Source: Nomia melanderi
Lineage: Eukaryota > Arthropoda > Insecta > Hymenoptera > Halictidae
NCBI RefSeq assembly: GCF_051020985.1
Contig: NW_027475146.1
Coordinates: 1,302,001 to 1,366,000, forward strand
DNA length: 64,000 bases
Direction: 5' to 3'
Shown: positions 13,316 through 26,556 of the stretch, one piece after another
Layout: every line of letters begins with the position of its first letter
Position numbering within the stretch: position 1 is the first letter of the stretch
The notes under the pieces: generated by a model
Databases searched by the model: none
Told to the model about the DNA's origin: nothing
The model's input: only the letters and a program-made list of their open reading frames with translations
Position numbers and translations under genes: made by a program

Positions 13316-14251
13316 ATATCTGGTGATATCTCGGGTGCTCTTACAGATAGCGAACTAAACCAAAGTGAACTATCTGCAGGGGGCCCTATCCCATGAATCT
13401 GTGCAGCGGGACCGACCTCGGACCATCAGGGGCCGAGAAAACTACAGTCTCATGGGGCCGGACCCTCACGGTCAGGGAAAAATCCAATATATATCTGGTG
13501 AAATCTCGGGTGCTATTAGAGATAGCGCAATAAACCAAAGTGCATTGTCTGCAGGAGGCCCTGGCGCATGAAGCTGTGCAGCAGGAACGACCTCGGACAA
13601 CCAGGGTCCGAGAAAACCACCGTCTGATGGAGTCGGACACTCAGGGTCAGGGAAAAATCCAACATAAATCTGGTGATATCACGGGTGCTATTACAGATAG
13701 CGGAATAAATTAAAGTGCATTGACTGTAGGAGGCCCTGGCGCATGAATCTGTGCAGCGGTATCGACCTCGGACTACCAGGGGCCGAGAAAACCACCGACA
13801 CATGGGGCCGGTTACTCAGGGTCAGGGAAAAATCCAATATATATCTGGTGATATCTCGGGTGCTATTACAGATAGCGCAATAAATCAAAGTGCATTGTCT
13901 GTAGGAGGCCCTGGCGCATGAATCTGGGCAGCGGGATCGACCTCGGACCGCCAGGGGCCGAGAAAACTACCGTCTCATGGGGCTGGGCACTCAGGGTCAG
14001 GGGAGAATCCAATATATATCTGGTGATATCTCGGGTGCTCTTACAGATAGCGAACTAAACCAAAGTGAACTATCTGCAGTGGGCCCTATCCCATGAATCT
14101 GTGCAGCGGGAACGACCTCGGACCCACAGGGGTCGAGAAAAACACCGACACATGGGGCCGGACACTCAGGGTCGGGGAAAAATACAATATATATCTGGTG
14201 ATATCTCGGGTGCTATTACAGATAGCGCAATAAATCAAAGTGCATTGTCTG
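13316..14251 (+). repeat. Long-range copy B2, second part
   Basis: Partner of 4,265-5,200. The divergence point is CAGGAGG versus TAGGAGG at 5,201/14,252. Confidence 0.85.
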
Positions 14252-17200
14252 TAGGAGGCCCTGGCGCATGAATCTGTGCAGCGGGAACGACCTCGGACAA
14301 CCAGGGGCCGAGAAAACCACCGTCTCATGGGGTCCGACTGTCAGGGTCAGGGAAAAATCCAATATATATCTGGTGATATTTCGGGTGCTATTAGAGATAC
14401 CGCAATAAATCAAAGTGCATTGTCTGCAGGAGGCCCTCGCGCATGAATCTGTGCAGCGGGAATGACCTCGGACAACCAGGGGCCGAGAAAATCACCGTCT
14501 CATGGGGCCGGACTGTCAGGGTCAGGGAAAAATGCAATATATATCTGGTGATATCTGGGGTGCTATTAGAGATAGCGCAATAAACCAAAGTGCATTGTCT
14601 GCAGGAGGCCCTGGCGCATGAAACTGTGCAGCGGTATCGACCTCGGACTACCAGGGGACGAGAAAACCACCGACACATGGGGCCGGTTACTCAGGGTCAG
14701 GGAAAAATCCAATATATATCTGATGATATCTCGGGTGCTATTACAGATAGCGCAATAAATCAAAGTGCATTGTCTGTAGGAGGCCCTGGCGCATGAATCT
14801 GGGCAGCGGGAACGACCTCGGACCACCAGGGGCCGAGAAAACTACCGTCTCATGGGGCTGGACACTCAGGGTCAGGGGAGAATCCAATATATATCTGGTG
14901 ATATCTCGGGTGCTATTACAGATAGCGCAATAAATCAAAGTGCATTGTCTGTAGGAGGCCCTGGCGCATGAATATGTGCAGCGGGATCGACCTCGGACCA
15001 CCAGGGGCCGAGAAAATCACCGTCTCATGGGGCCGGACACTCAGGGTCGTGGAAAAATACAATATATATCTGGTGATATCTCGGGTGCTCTTACAGATAG
15101 CGAACTAAACCAAAGTGAACTATCTGCAGGGGGCCCTATCCCATGAATCTGTGCAGCGGGACCGACCTCGGACCACCAGGGGCCGAGAAAACTACCGTAA
15201 CATGGGGCCGGACCCTCAGGGTCAGGGAAAAATCCAATATATATCTGGTGATATCTCGGGTGCTATTAGAGATAGCGCAATAAACCAAAGGGCATTGTCT
15301 GCAGGAGGCCCTGGCGCATAAATCTGTGCAGCGGGATCGACCTCGGACCACCAGGGGCCGAGAAAATCACCGTCTCATGGGGCCGGACTGCCAGGGTCAG
15401 GGAAAAATCCAATATATATCTGGTGATATCTCGGGTGCTATTAGAGATAGCGCAATAAATCAAGGTGCATTGTCCGTAGGAGGCTCTGGCGCATGAATCT
15501 GCGCAGTTGGAACGACCTCGGACCACGAGGGGCCGAAAAAGCTACAGTCTCATGGGGCCGGACACTCAGGGTCAGGGAAACATCCAATATAAATCTGGTG
15601 ATATCTCGGGTGCTATTACAGATAGCGCAATAAATCAAAGTGCATTGTCTGCAGGAGGCCCTGGCGCATGAATCTGTGCAGCGGGAACGACCTGGGACCA
15701 CCAGGGGCCGAGAAAACTACCGTCTCATGGGGCCGGACACTCAGGGTCAGGGAAAAATCCAATATATATCTGGTGATATCTCGGGTGCTATTAGAGATAT
15801 CGCAATAAATCATAGTGAATTATCTGCAGGGGGCCCTGGCGCATGAATCTGTGCAGCGGGATCGACCTCGGACCATCAGGGGCCGAGAATACCATCGACA
15901 CATGGGGCCGGACTGACAGGGTCAAGGAAAAATCCAATATATATCTGGTGATATCTCGGGTGCTATTATAGATAGCGAAATAAATCAAAGTGCATTGTCT
16001 GTAGGAGGTACTGGCGAATGAATCTGTGCAGCAGGAACGACCTCGGACCACCAGGGGCCGAGAAAACCTCCGTCTCATGAGGCTGGACACTCAGGGTCAG
16101 GGAAAAATCCAATATAAATCTGGTGATATCTCGGGTGCTATTACAGATAGCGCAATAATTCAAAGTGCATTGTCTGCAGGAGGCCCTGGCGCATGAATCT
16201 GTGCAGCGGGAAAGACCTCGGACCACCAGAGGCCGAGAAAACAACCGTCTCATGAGGCTGGACACTCAGGGTCAGGGAAAAATCCAATATATATCTGGTG
16301 ATATCCCGGGTGTTATTAGAGATAGCGCAATAAACCAAAGTGCATTGACTGCAGGAGGCCCTGGCGCATGAATCTGTGCAGCGGGAACGACCTCGGACCA
16401 CGAGGGACCGAGAAAACCATCGACACATGGGGCCGGACACTCAGGGTCAGGGGAAAATCCAATATATATCTGGTGATATCTCGGGTGCTATTAGAGATAG
16501 CGCAATAAATCAAAGTGCATTGTCTGCAGGAGGCCCAGCGCATGAATCTGTGCAGCGGGAACGACCTGGCTCCATCAGGGGCCGAGAAAACTACCGTCTC
16601 ATGGGGCCGGACACTCAGGGTCAGGGAAAAATCAAATATATATCTGGTGATATCTCGGGTGCTATTAGACATAGCGCAATAAACCAAACTGAATTATCTG
16701 CAGGAGGCCCTGGCGCATGAATCTGTGCAGCGGGAACGATCTCGGACCACCAGGGGCCGAGAAAACCACCGTCTCATGGGGCCGGACACTCAGGGTCAGG
16801 GGAAAATCCAATATATATCTAGTGATATCTCGGGTGCTATTACAGATAGCGCAATAAATCAAAGTGCATTGTCTGCCGGAGGCCCTAGCGCATGAATCTG
16901 TGCAGCGGGAACGACCTCGGACCACCAGGGGCCGAGAAAACTACCGTCTCATGGGGCCGGACACTCAGGGTCAGGGAAAAATCCAATATATATCTCGTGA
17001 TATCTCGGGTGCTATTGGAGATAGCGAAATAATTCAAAGTGCATTGTCTGCGGGAGGCACCGGCGCATGAATCTGTGCAGCGGGAACGACCTCGGAGCAC
17101 CAGGGGCCGAGAAAACCACCGCCTCATGGGGTCGGACACTCAGGGTCAGGGAAAAATCCAATATAAATCTGGTGATATCTCGGGTGCTATTACAGATAGC

Positions 17201-18088
17201 GCAATAAATCAAAGTGCATTGTCTGCAGGAGGCCCTGGCGCATGAATCTGTTCAGCGGGATCGACCTCGGACCACCAGGAGCCGAGAAAATTACAGATAT
17301 TCGGAATCCGTCACCCAAGGTCATGTAAAAATCCAGCATATATCTAGTGATATCTCGGGTGCTATTACAGATAGCGCAATAAACCAAAGTGAATTGTCTG
17401 CAGGAAGCTCTGGCGCATGAATCTGTTCAGCGGGATCGACCTCGGACCACGAGGAACCGAGAAAACCATCGGCACATGGGGCCGGACACTCAGGGTCAGG
17501 GAAAAATCCAATATATATCTGGTGATATCTCGTGTGCTATTAGAGATAGCGCAATAAACCAAGGTGAATTATCTGCAGGGGGCTCTGGCGCATGAATCTG
17601 TTCAGCGGGATCGACGTCGGACCACGAGGGACCGAGAAAACCATCGACACATGAGGCCGGACTGTCAGGGTCAGGGAAAAATCCAATATATATCTGGTGA
17701 TATCTCGGGTGCTATTAGAGATAGCGCAATAAATCAAAGTGCATTGTCTGCCGGAGGCCCTAGCGCATGAATCTGTGCAGCAGGAACGACCTCGGACCAC
17801 CAGGGGCCGAGAAAACTACCGTCTCATGGTGCTGGACACTCAGGGTCAGGGAAAAATCCAATATATATCTCGTGATATCTCGGGTGCTATTACAGATAGC
17901 GAAATAATTCAAAGTGCATTGTCTGCAGGAGGCCCTGGCGCATGAATCTGTGCAGCGAGAACGACCTCGGACCACCACGGGCCGAGAAAACAACCGTCAC
18001 ATGGGGTCGGACTGTCAGGGTCAGGGAAAAATCCAATATATATCTGGTGATATCTCGGTTGCAATTAGAGATAGCGCAATAAATCAAA

Positions 18089-18239
18089 GTGCATTGTCTG
18101 CAGGAGGCCCTCGCGCATGAATCTGTGCAGCGGGAACGACCTCGGACAACCAGGGTCCGGACTGTCAGGGTCAGGGAGAAATACAATATATATCTGGTGA
18201 TATCTCGCGTGCAAATTAGAGATAGCGCAATAAACCAAA
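18089..18239 (+). repeat. Short 151-bp monomer 3
   Basis: Carries AGGGAGAAATAC and CTCGCGTGCAAATTAG as private changes. The GAACACC partner follows at 18,240. Confidence 0.95.
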
Positions 18240-20580
18240 GTGCATTGTCTGCAGGAGGCCCTGGCGCATGAATCTGTGCAGCGAGAACGACCTCGGAACA
18301 CCAGGGGCCGAGAAAACCACGGACACATGGGGCCGGACTGTCAGGGTCGGGGAAAAATCCAATATATATCTGGTGATATCTCGGGTGCTATTACAGATAG
18401 CGCAATAAATCAAAGTGGATTGTCTGTAGGAGGCCCTGGCGCATGAATCTGTGCAGCGGGAACGACCTCGGACCACCAAGGGCCGAGAAAATCACCGTCT
18501 CATGGGGCCGGACACTCAGGGTCAGGGAAAAATCCAACATAAATCTGGTGATATCACGGGTGCTATTACAGATAGCGGAATAAATTAAAGTGCATTGACT
18601 GTAGGAGGCCCTGGCGCATGAATCTGTGCAGCGGTATCGACCTCGGACTACCAGGGGCCGAGAAAACCACCGACACATAGGGCCGGTTACTCAGGGTCAG
18701 GGAAAAATCCAATATATATCTGGTGAAAACTCGGGTGCTATTAGAGATAGCGCAATAAACCAAAGTGCATTGTCTGCAGGAGGCCCTGGCGCATGAAGCT
18801 GTGCAGCAGGAACGACCTCGGACAACCAGGGTCCGAGAAAACCACCGTCTCATGCAGTCGGACACTCAGGGTCAGGGAAAAATCCAACATAAATCTGGTG
18901 ATATCACGGGTGCTATTACAGATAGCGGAATAAATTAAAGTGCATTGACTGTAGGAGGCCCTGGCGCATGAATCTGTGCAGCGGTATCGACCTCGGACTA
19001 CCAGGGGCCGAGAAAACCACCGACACATGGGGCCGGTTACTCAGGGTCAGGGAAAAATCCAATATATATCTGGTGATATCTCGGGTGCTATTACAGATAG
19101 CGCAATAAATCAAAGTGCATTGTCTGTAGGCGGCCCTGGCGCATGAATCTGTGCAGCGGGAACGACCTCGGACCACCAGTGGCCGAGAAAATCACCGTCT
19201 CATGGGGCCGGACTGTCAGGGTCAGGGAAAAATCCAATATATATCTGGTGATATCTCGGGTGCTACTAGAGATTGCACAATAAATCAAAGTGCATTGTCT
19301 GCAGGAGGCCCTAGCGCATGAATCTGTGCAGCGGGAACGACCTCGGACTACCAGGGGCCGAGAAAACTTCTGTCTCATGGGGCTGGACACTCAGGATCAG
19401 GGAAAAATCCAATATATATCTGGTGATATCTCGGTTGCTATTGGAGATAGCGAAATAATTCAAAGTGCATTGTCTGCGGGAGGCACCGGCGCATGAATCT
19501 GTGCAGCGGGAACGACCTCGGAGCACCAGGGGCCGAGAAAACCACCGCCTCATGGGGTCGGACACTCAGGGTCAGGGAAAAATCCAATATCAATCTGGTG
19601 ATATCTCGGGTGCTATTACAGATAGCGCAATAAATCAAAGTGCATTGTCTGCAGGAGGCCCTGGCGCATGAATCTGTGCAGCGGGAAAGACCTCGGTCCA
19701 CCAGGGGCCGAGAAAACCACAGTCTCATGGGGCCGGACACTCAGGGCCAGGGAAAAATCCAATATGTATCTGGTGATATCTCGGGTGCTATTAGAGATAG
19801 CGCAATAAATCAAAGTCCATTGTCTGTAGGAGGCACTGGCGAATGAATCTGTGCAGCAGGAACGACCTCGGACCACCAGGAGCCGAGAAAATTACAGATA
19901 TTCGGAATCCGTCACCCAAGGTCATGTAAAAATCCAGCATATATCTAGTGATATCTCGGGTGCTATTACAGATAGCGCAATAAACCAAAGTGAATTGTCT
20001 GCAGGAAGCTCTGGCGCATGAATCTGTTCAGCGGGATCGACCTCGGACCACGAGGAACCGAGAAAACCATCGGCACATGGGGCCGGACACTCAGGGTCAG
20101 GGAAAAATCCAATATATATCTGGTGATATCTCGTGTGCTATTACAGATAGCGCAATAAACCAAAGTGAATTGTCTGCAGGAAGCCCTGGCGCATGAATCT
20201 GTTCAGCGGGATCGACGTCGGACCACGAGGGACCGAGAAAACCATCGATACATGAGGCCGGACTGTCAGGGTCAGGGAAAAATCAAATATATATCCGGTG
20301 ATATCTCAGGTGCTATTAGAGATAGCTCAATAAACCAAAGTGAATTATCTGCAGGAGGCCCTGGCGCATGAATCTGTTCAGCGGGAAAGATCTCGGACCA
20401 CCAGGGGCCGAGGAAACCACCGTCTCATGGGGCCGGACACTCAGGGTCAGGGGAAAATCCAATATATATCTAGTGATATCTCGGGTGCTATTACAGATAG
20501 CGCAATAAATCAAAGTGCATTGTCTGTAGGAGGCCCTGGCGCATGAATCTGTCTAGCGGGGACGACCTCGGACCACCAGT

Positions 20581-21256
20581 GGCCGAGAAAATCACCGTCT
20601 CATGGGGCCGGACTGTCAGGGTCAGGGAAAAATCCAATATATATCTGGTGATATCTCGCGTGCTACTAGAGATTGCACAATAAATCAAAGTGCATTGTCT
20701 GCAGGAGGCCCTAGCGCATGAATCTGTGCAGCGGGAACGACCTCGGACTACCAGGGGCCGAGAAAACTTCTGTCTCATGGGGCTGGACACTCAGGATCAG
20801 GGAAAAATCCAATATATATCTGGTGATATCTCGGTTGCTATTAGAGATAGCGCAATAAATCAAAGTGCATTGTCTGCAGGAGGCCCTCGCGCATGAATCT
20901 GTGCAGCGGGAACGACCTCGGACAACCAGGGTCCGGACTGTCAGGGTCAGGGAAAAATACAATATATATCTGGTGATATCTCGGGTGCAAATTAGAGATA
21001 GCGCAATAAACCAAAGTGCATTGTCTGCAGGAGGCCCTGGCGCATGAATCTGTGCAGCGAGAACGACCTCGGAACACCAGGGGCCGAGAAAACCACGGAC
21101 ACATGGGGCCGGACTGTCAGGGTCGGGGAAAAATCCAATATATATCTGGTGATATCTCGGGTGCTATTAGAGATAGCGCAATAAACCAAAGTGCATTGTC
21201 TGTAGGAGGCCCTGGCGCATGAATCTGTGCAGCGAGAACGACCTCGGACCACCAAG
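20581..21256 (+). repeat. 676-bp composite unit, copy 1
   Basis: Four monomers in fixed order: CACCA(G/A)(T/G)GGCC with CTACTAGAGATTGCAC, then GACTACC with TTCTGTCTCATGG, then a 151-bp monomer, then GAACACC with ACCACGGACACATGG (175+175+151+175 = 676). Copy 2 follows at once. Related units, some longer through a short-monomer doublet or lacking a member, start near 24,842, 28,470, 31,572, 37,800, 40,205 and 42,807. Confidence 0.85.
20865..21015 (+). repeat. Short 151-bp monomer 4
   Basis: Third element of the first 676-bp composite unit. The GAACACC partner follows at 21,016. Confidence 0.95.
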
Positions 21257-21932
21257 GGCCGAGAAAATCACCGTCTCATGGGGCCGGACTGTCAGGGTCA
21301 GGGAAAAATCCAATATATATCTGGTGATATCTCGCGTGCTACTAGAGATTGCACAATAAATCAAAGTGCATTGTCTGCAGGAGGCCCTAGCGCATGAATC
21401 TGTGCAGCGGGAACGACCTCGGACTACCAGGGGCCGAGAAAACTTCTGTCTCATGGGGCTGGACACTCAGGATCAGGGAAAAATCCAATATATATCTGGT
21501 GATATCTCGGTTGCTATTAGAGATAGCGCAATAAATCAAAGTGCATTGTCTGCAGGAGGCCCTCGCGCATGAATATGTGCAGCGGGAACGACCTCGGACA
21601 ACCAGGGTCCGGACTGTCAGGGTCAGGGAAAAATACAATATATATCTGGTGATATCTCGGGTGCAAATTAGAGATAGCGCAATAAACCAAAGTGCATTGT
21701 CTGCAGGAGGCCCTGGCGCATGAATCTGTGCAGCGAGAACGACCTCGGAACACCAGGGGCCGAGAAAACCACGGACACATGGGGCCGGACTGTCAGGGTC
21801 GGGGAAAAATCCAATATATATCTGGTGATATCTCGGGTGCTATTAGAGATAGCGCAATAAACCAAAGTGCATTGTCTGTAGGAGGCCCTGGCAAATGAAT
21901 CTGTGCAGCGAGAACGACCTCGGACCACCAAG
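21257..21932 (+). repeat. 676-bp composite unit, copy 2
   Basis: Tandem copy of 20,581-21,256 with only a few differences by eye (ATATG at about 21,574; GGCAAATG at about 21,890). Both copies carry the uncommon CTCGCGTGCTACTAG. Confidence 0.85.
21541..21691 (+). repeat. Short 151-bp monomer 5
   Basis: Third element of the second 676-bp composite. It differs from monomer 4 by GAATATGTGC in place of GAATCTGTGC. Confidence 0.95.
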
Positions 21933-23115
21933 GGCCGAGAAAATCACCGTCTCATGGGGCCGGACTGTCAGGTTCAGGGAAGAATCCAATATATATCTGG
22001 TGATATCACGGGTGCTATTAGAGATAGCGCAATAAATCAAAGTGGATTGTCTGTAGGAGGCCCTGGCGCATGAATCTGTGCAGCGAGAACGACCTCGGAC
22101 CACCAGGGGCCGAGAAAACCACCGTCTCATGGTGTCGAACTGTCAGGGTCAGGGAAAAATCCAATATATATCTGGTGATATCTCGGGTGCTATTAGAGAT
22201 AGCGCAATAAACCAAAGTGCATTGTCTGCAGGAGGCCCTGGCGCATGAATCTGTGCAGCGGGATCGACCTCGAACTACCAGGGGCCGAGAAAACCACCGA
22301 CACATGGGGCCGGACACTCAGGGTCGTGGAAAAATACAATATATATCTGGTGATATCTCGGGTGCTCTTACAGATAGCGAACTAAACCAAAGTGAACTAT
22401 CTGCAGGGGGCCCTATCCCATGAATCTGTGCTGCGGGAACGACCTCGGACAACCAGGGGCCGAGAAAACCACCGTCTCATGGAGTCGGACACTCAGGGTC
22501 AGGGAAAAATCCAACATAAATCTGGTGATATCACGGGTGCTATTACAGATAGCGGAATAAATTAAAGTGTATTGACTTTAGGAGGCCCTGGCGCATGAAT
22601 CTGTGCAGCGGTATCGACCTCGGACTACCAGGGGCCGAGAAAACCACCGACACATGGGGCCGGTTACTCAGGGTCAGGGAAAAATACGATATATATCTGG
22701 TGATATCTCGGGTGCTCTTACAGATAGCGAACTAAACCAAAGTGAACTATCTGCAGGGGGCCCTATCCCATGAATCTGTGCAGCGGGACCGACCTCGGAC
22801 CATCAGGGGCCGAGAAAACTACAGTCTCATGGGGCCGGACCCTCACGGTCAGGGAAAAATCCAATATATATCTGGTGAAATCTCGGGTGCTATTAGAGAT
22901 AGCGCAATAAACCAAAGTGCATTGTCTGCAGGAGGCCCTGGCGCATGAAGCTGTGCAGCAGGAACGACCTCGGACAACCAGGGTCCGAGAAAACCACCGT
23001 CTCATGGAGTCGGACACTCAGGGTCAGGGAAAAATCCAACATAAATCTGGTGATATCACGGGTGCTATTACAGATAGCGGAATAAATCAAAGTGCATTGT
23101 CTGTAGGAGGCCCTG

Positions 23116-24113
23116 GCGCATGAATCTGTGCAGCGGGATCGACCTCGGACCACCAGGGGCCGAGAAAATTACAGATATTCGGAATCCGTCACCCAAGGTC
23201 ATGTAAAAATCCAATATATATCTGGTGATATCTCGGGTGCTATTACAGATAACGCAATAAATCAAAGTGCATTGTCTGTAGGAGGCCCTGGCGCATGAAT
23301 CTGTGCAGCGAGAACGACCTCGGACCACCAGGGGCGAGAAAACCACCGTCTCATGGTGTCGGACTGTCAGGGTCAGGGAAAAATCCAATATATATCTGGT
23401 GATATCTCGGGTGCTATTACAGATAGCGCAATAAATCAAAGTGGATTGTCTGTAGGAGGCCCTGGCGCATGAATCTGTGCAGCGAGAACGACCTCGGACC
23501 ACCAGGGGCCGAGAAAATCACCGACACATGGGGCCGGACTGTCAGGGTCGGGGAAAAATGCAATATATATCTGGTGATATCTCGGGTGCTATTAGAGATA
23601 GCGCAATAAACCAAAGTGCATTGTCTGCAGGAGGCCCTGGCGCATGAATCTGTGCAGCGGGAACGACCTCGGACAACCAGGGGCCGAGAAAACCACCGTC
23701 TCATGGAGTCGGACACTCAGGGTCAGGGAAAAATCCAACATATATCTGGTGATATCACGGGTGCTAATACAGATAGCGCAATAAATTAAAGTGCATTGTC
23801 TGTAGGAGGCCCTGGCGCATGAATCTGTGCAGCGGGATCGACCTCGGACTACCAGGGGCCGAGAAAACCACCGACACATGGGGCCGGGCACTCAGGGTCG
23901 GGGAAAAATGCAATATATATCTGGTGATATCTCGGGTGCTCTTACAGATAGCGCAATAAATCAAAGTGGATTGTCTGTTGGAGGCCCTGGCGCATGAATC
24001 TGTGCAGCGAGAATGACCTCGGACCACCAGGGGCCGAGAAAATCACCGACACATGGGGCCGGACTGTCAGGGTCGGGGAAAAATGCAATATATATCTGGT
24101 GATATCTCGGGTG
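23116..24113 (+). repeat. Block matching 26,918-27,915 (offset 3,802)
   Basis: Begins with a class B monomer and includes a monomer with GGGGCGAG (-1) at 23,331. The same deletion sits at 27,133 and at 29,885, marking common descent of three blocks. Confidence 0.8.
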
Positions 24114-25036
24114 CTATTAGAGATAGCGCAATAAATCAAAGTGCATTGCCTGCAGGAGGCCCTTGCGCATGAATCGGTGCAGCGAGAACGACCTCGGACC
24201 ACCAGGGGCCGAGAAAACCACCGACACATGGGGCCGGACTGCCAGGGTCGGGGAAAAATGCAATATATATCTGGTGATATCTCGGGTGCTATTACAGATA
24301 GCGCAATAAATCAAAGTGCATTGTCTGTAGGAGGCCCTGGCGCATGAATCTGGGCAGCGGGAACGATCTCGGACCACCAGGGGCCGAGAAAACTACCGTC
24401 TCATGGGGCTGGACACTCAGGGTCAGGGGAGAATCCAATATATATCTGGTGATATCTCGGGTGCTATTACAGATAGCGCAATAAATCAAAGTGCATTGTC
24501 TGTAGGAGGCCCTGGCGCATGAATCTGTGCAGCGGGAACGACCTCGGACCACCAGTGGCCGAGAAAATCACCGACACATGGGGGCCGGACACTCAGGGTC
24601 GGGGAAAAATACAATATATATCTGGTGATATCTCGGGTGCTATTAGAGATAGCGCAATAAATCAAAGTGGATTGTCTGTAGGAGGCCCTGGCGCATGAAT
24701 CTGTGCAGCGGGATCGACCTCGGACCACCAGGGGCCGAGAAAATTACAGATATTCGGAATCCGTCACCAAAGGTCATGTTAAAATCCAATATATATCTGG
24801 TGATATCTCGGGTGCTATTACAGATAACGCAATAAATCAAAGTGCATTGTCTGTAGGAGGCCCTGGCGCATGACTCTGTGCAGCGGGAACGACCTCGGAC
24901 CACCAGTGGCCGAGAAAATCACCGTCTCATGGGGCCGGACTGTCAGGGTCAGGGAAAAATCCAATATATATCTGGTGATATCTCGGGTGCTACTAGAGAT
25001 TGCACAATAAATCAAAGTGCATTGTCTGCAGGAGGC
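23845..25036 (+). repeat. Long-range copy E1, left part (offset 8,782)
   Basis: Matches 32,627-33,818 with about six differences by eye. It shares the TGGGGGCCGG (+1) insertion at about 24,589/33,371 and the rare GCATGACTCTG. Confidence 0.85.
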
Positions 25037-25191
25037 CCTAGCGCATGAATCTGTGCAGCGGGAACGACCTCGGACTACCAGGGGCCGAGAAAACTTCTGT
25101 CTCAAGGGGCCGGACACTCAGGATCAGGGAAAAATCCAATATATATCTGGTGATATCTCGGTTGCTATTAGAGATAGCGCAATAAATCAAA

Positions 25192-25342
25192 GTGCATTGT
25201 CTGCAGGAGGCCCTCGCGCATGAATCTGTGCAGCGGGAACGACCTCGGACAACCAGGGTCCGGACTGACAGGGTCAGGGAAAAATACAATATATATCTGG
25301 TGATATCTCGGGTGCAAATTAGAGATAGCGCAATAAACCAAA
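25192..25342 (+). repeat. Short 151-bp monomer 6
   Basis: Has GGACTGACAGGG instead of GGACTGTCAGGG. It is part of the 326-bp piece that is missing from the related tract at 33,818. Confidence 0.95.
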
Positions 25343-25361
25343 GTGCATTGCCTGCAGGAGG

Positions 25362-26556
25362 CCCTGGCGCATGAATCTGTGCAGCGAGAACGACCTCGGA
25401 ACACCAGGGGCCGAGAAAACCACGGACACATGGGGCCGGACTCTCAGGGTCGGGGAAAAATCCAATATATATCTGGTGATATCTAGGGTGCTCTTACAGA
25501 TAGCGAACTAAACCAAAGTGAACTATCTGCAGGGGGCCCTATCCCATGAATCTGTGCAGCGGGAACGACCTCGGACCCCCAGGGGTCGAGAAAAACGCCG
25601 ACACATGGTGCCGGACACTCAGGGTCGGGGAAAAATACAATATATATCAGGTGATATCTCGGGTGCTATTACAGATAGCGCAATAAATCAAAGTGCATTG
25701 TCTGCAGGAGGCCCTCGCGCATGAATCTGTGCAGCGGGAAGGACCTCGGACAACCAGGGGCCGAGAAAATCACCGTCTCATGGGGCCGGACTGTCAGGGT
25801 CAGGGAAAAATGCAATATATATCTGGTGATATCTCGGGTGCTATTAGAGATAGCGCAATAAACCAAAGTGCATTGTCTGCAGGAGGCCCTGGCGCATGAA
25901 TCTGTGCAGCGAGAACGACTTCGGACCACCACGGGCCGAGAAAACCACCGACACATGGGGGCGGACACTCAGGGTCAGGGGAAAATCCAATATATATATG
26001 GTGATATCTCGGGTGGTATTACAGATAGCGCAATAAATAAAAGTGCATTGTCTGTAGGATGCCCTGGCGCAGGAATCTGTGCAGCAGGAACAACCTCGGA
26101 CCACCAGGGGCCGAGAAAACCACCGTCTCATGGGGTCGGAATGTCAGGGTCAGGGAAAAATCCAATATATATCTGGTGATATCTCGGGTGCTATTACAGA
26201 TAGCGCAATAAATCAAAGTGCATTGTCTGTAGGAGGACCTGGCGCATGAACCTGTGCAGCGGGATCGCACTCGGACCACCAGGGGCCGAGAAAACTTCTG
26301 TCTCATGGGGCCGGACACTCAGGATCAGGGAAAAATCCAATATATATCTGGTGATATCTCGGTTGCTATTAGAGATAGCGCAATAAATCAAAGTGCATTG
26401 TCTGCAGGAGGCCCTCGCGCATGAATCTGTGCAGCGGGAACGACCTCGGACAACCAGGGTCCGGACTGTCAGGGTCAGGGAAAAATACAATATATATCTG
26501 GTGATATCTCGGGTGCAAATTAGAGATAGGGCAATAAACCAAAGTGAATTATCTGC
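25362..26556 (+). repeat. Long-range copy E1, right part (offset 8,456)
   Basis: Matches 33,818-35,012. The 326 bp between the two parts (25,037-25,361) is absent from the other copy. Confidence 0.85.
26393..26543 (+). repeat. Short 151-bp monomer 7
   Basis: Has GATAGGGCAATAA near its end and is followed by a GTGAATTATCTGCAGG monomer, so it lacks the usual partner. Confidence 0.95.

Larger units (their letters stand above)
214..19927 (+). repeat. Class B blocks, left set (8 copies, TATTCGGAATCC type)
   Basis: The 36-bp class B blocks lie at 214-249, 1,613-1,648, 6,817-6,852, 8,392-8,427, 8,741-8,776, 12,917-12,952, 17,291-17,326 and 19,892-19,927. They read TTACAGATATTCGGAATCCG then TCACCCAAGGTCATGT; 6,817 has TATGCGG, and 1,613 and 8,741 have GGTAATGT. 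Seven of the eight are followed by CCAGCATATATCTAGTG; the copy at 12,917 has CCAATATATATCTGG. The 1,613 and 8,741 copies are related at offset 7,128. Confidence 0.9.
1..20580 (+). repeat. Region I: CACGAGG-marked part of the array
   Basis: This part is marked by monomers reading GACCACGAGG(G/A)ACCGAG with ACCATCG(A/G)CACATG. I see them at about 893, 1,424, 1,768, 2,119, 7,500, 8,549, 8,897, 10,829, 11,350, 16,400, 17,452, 17,630, 20,050 and 20,228, and not to the right of that. Long-range copies run at offsets of 6,603, 7,128, 9,051-9,053, 9,228, 9,250 and 9,074 bp. It contains class B blocks, four of the short monomers and many TATCCC-junction monomers. Confidence 0.8.

Noticed and set aside
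24589..24600. Possible insertion or target-site duplication at TGGGGGCCGG
   Set aside because: It is a one-base G-run expansion, shared with 33.37 kb through duplication; no mobile element is attached.
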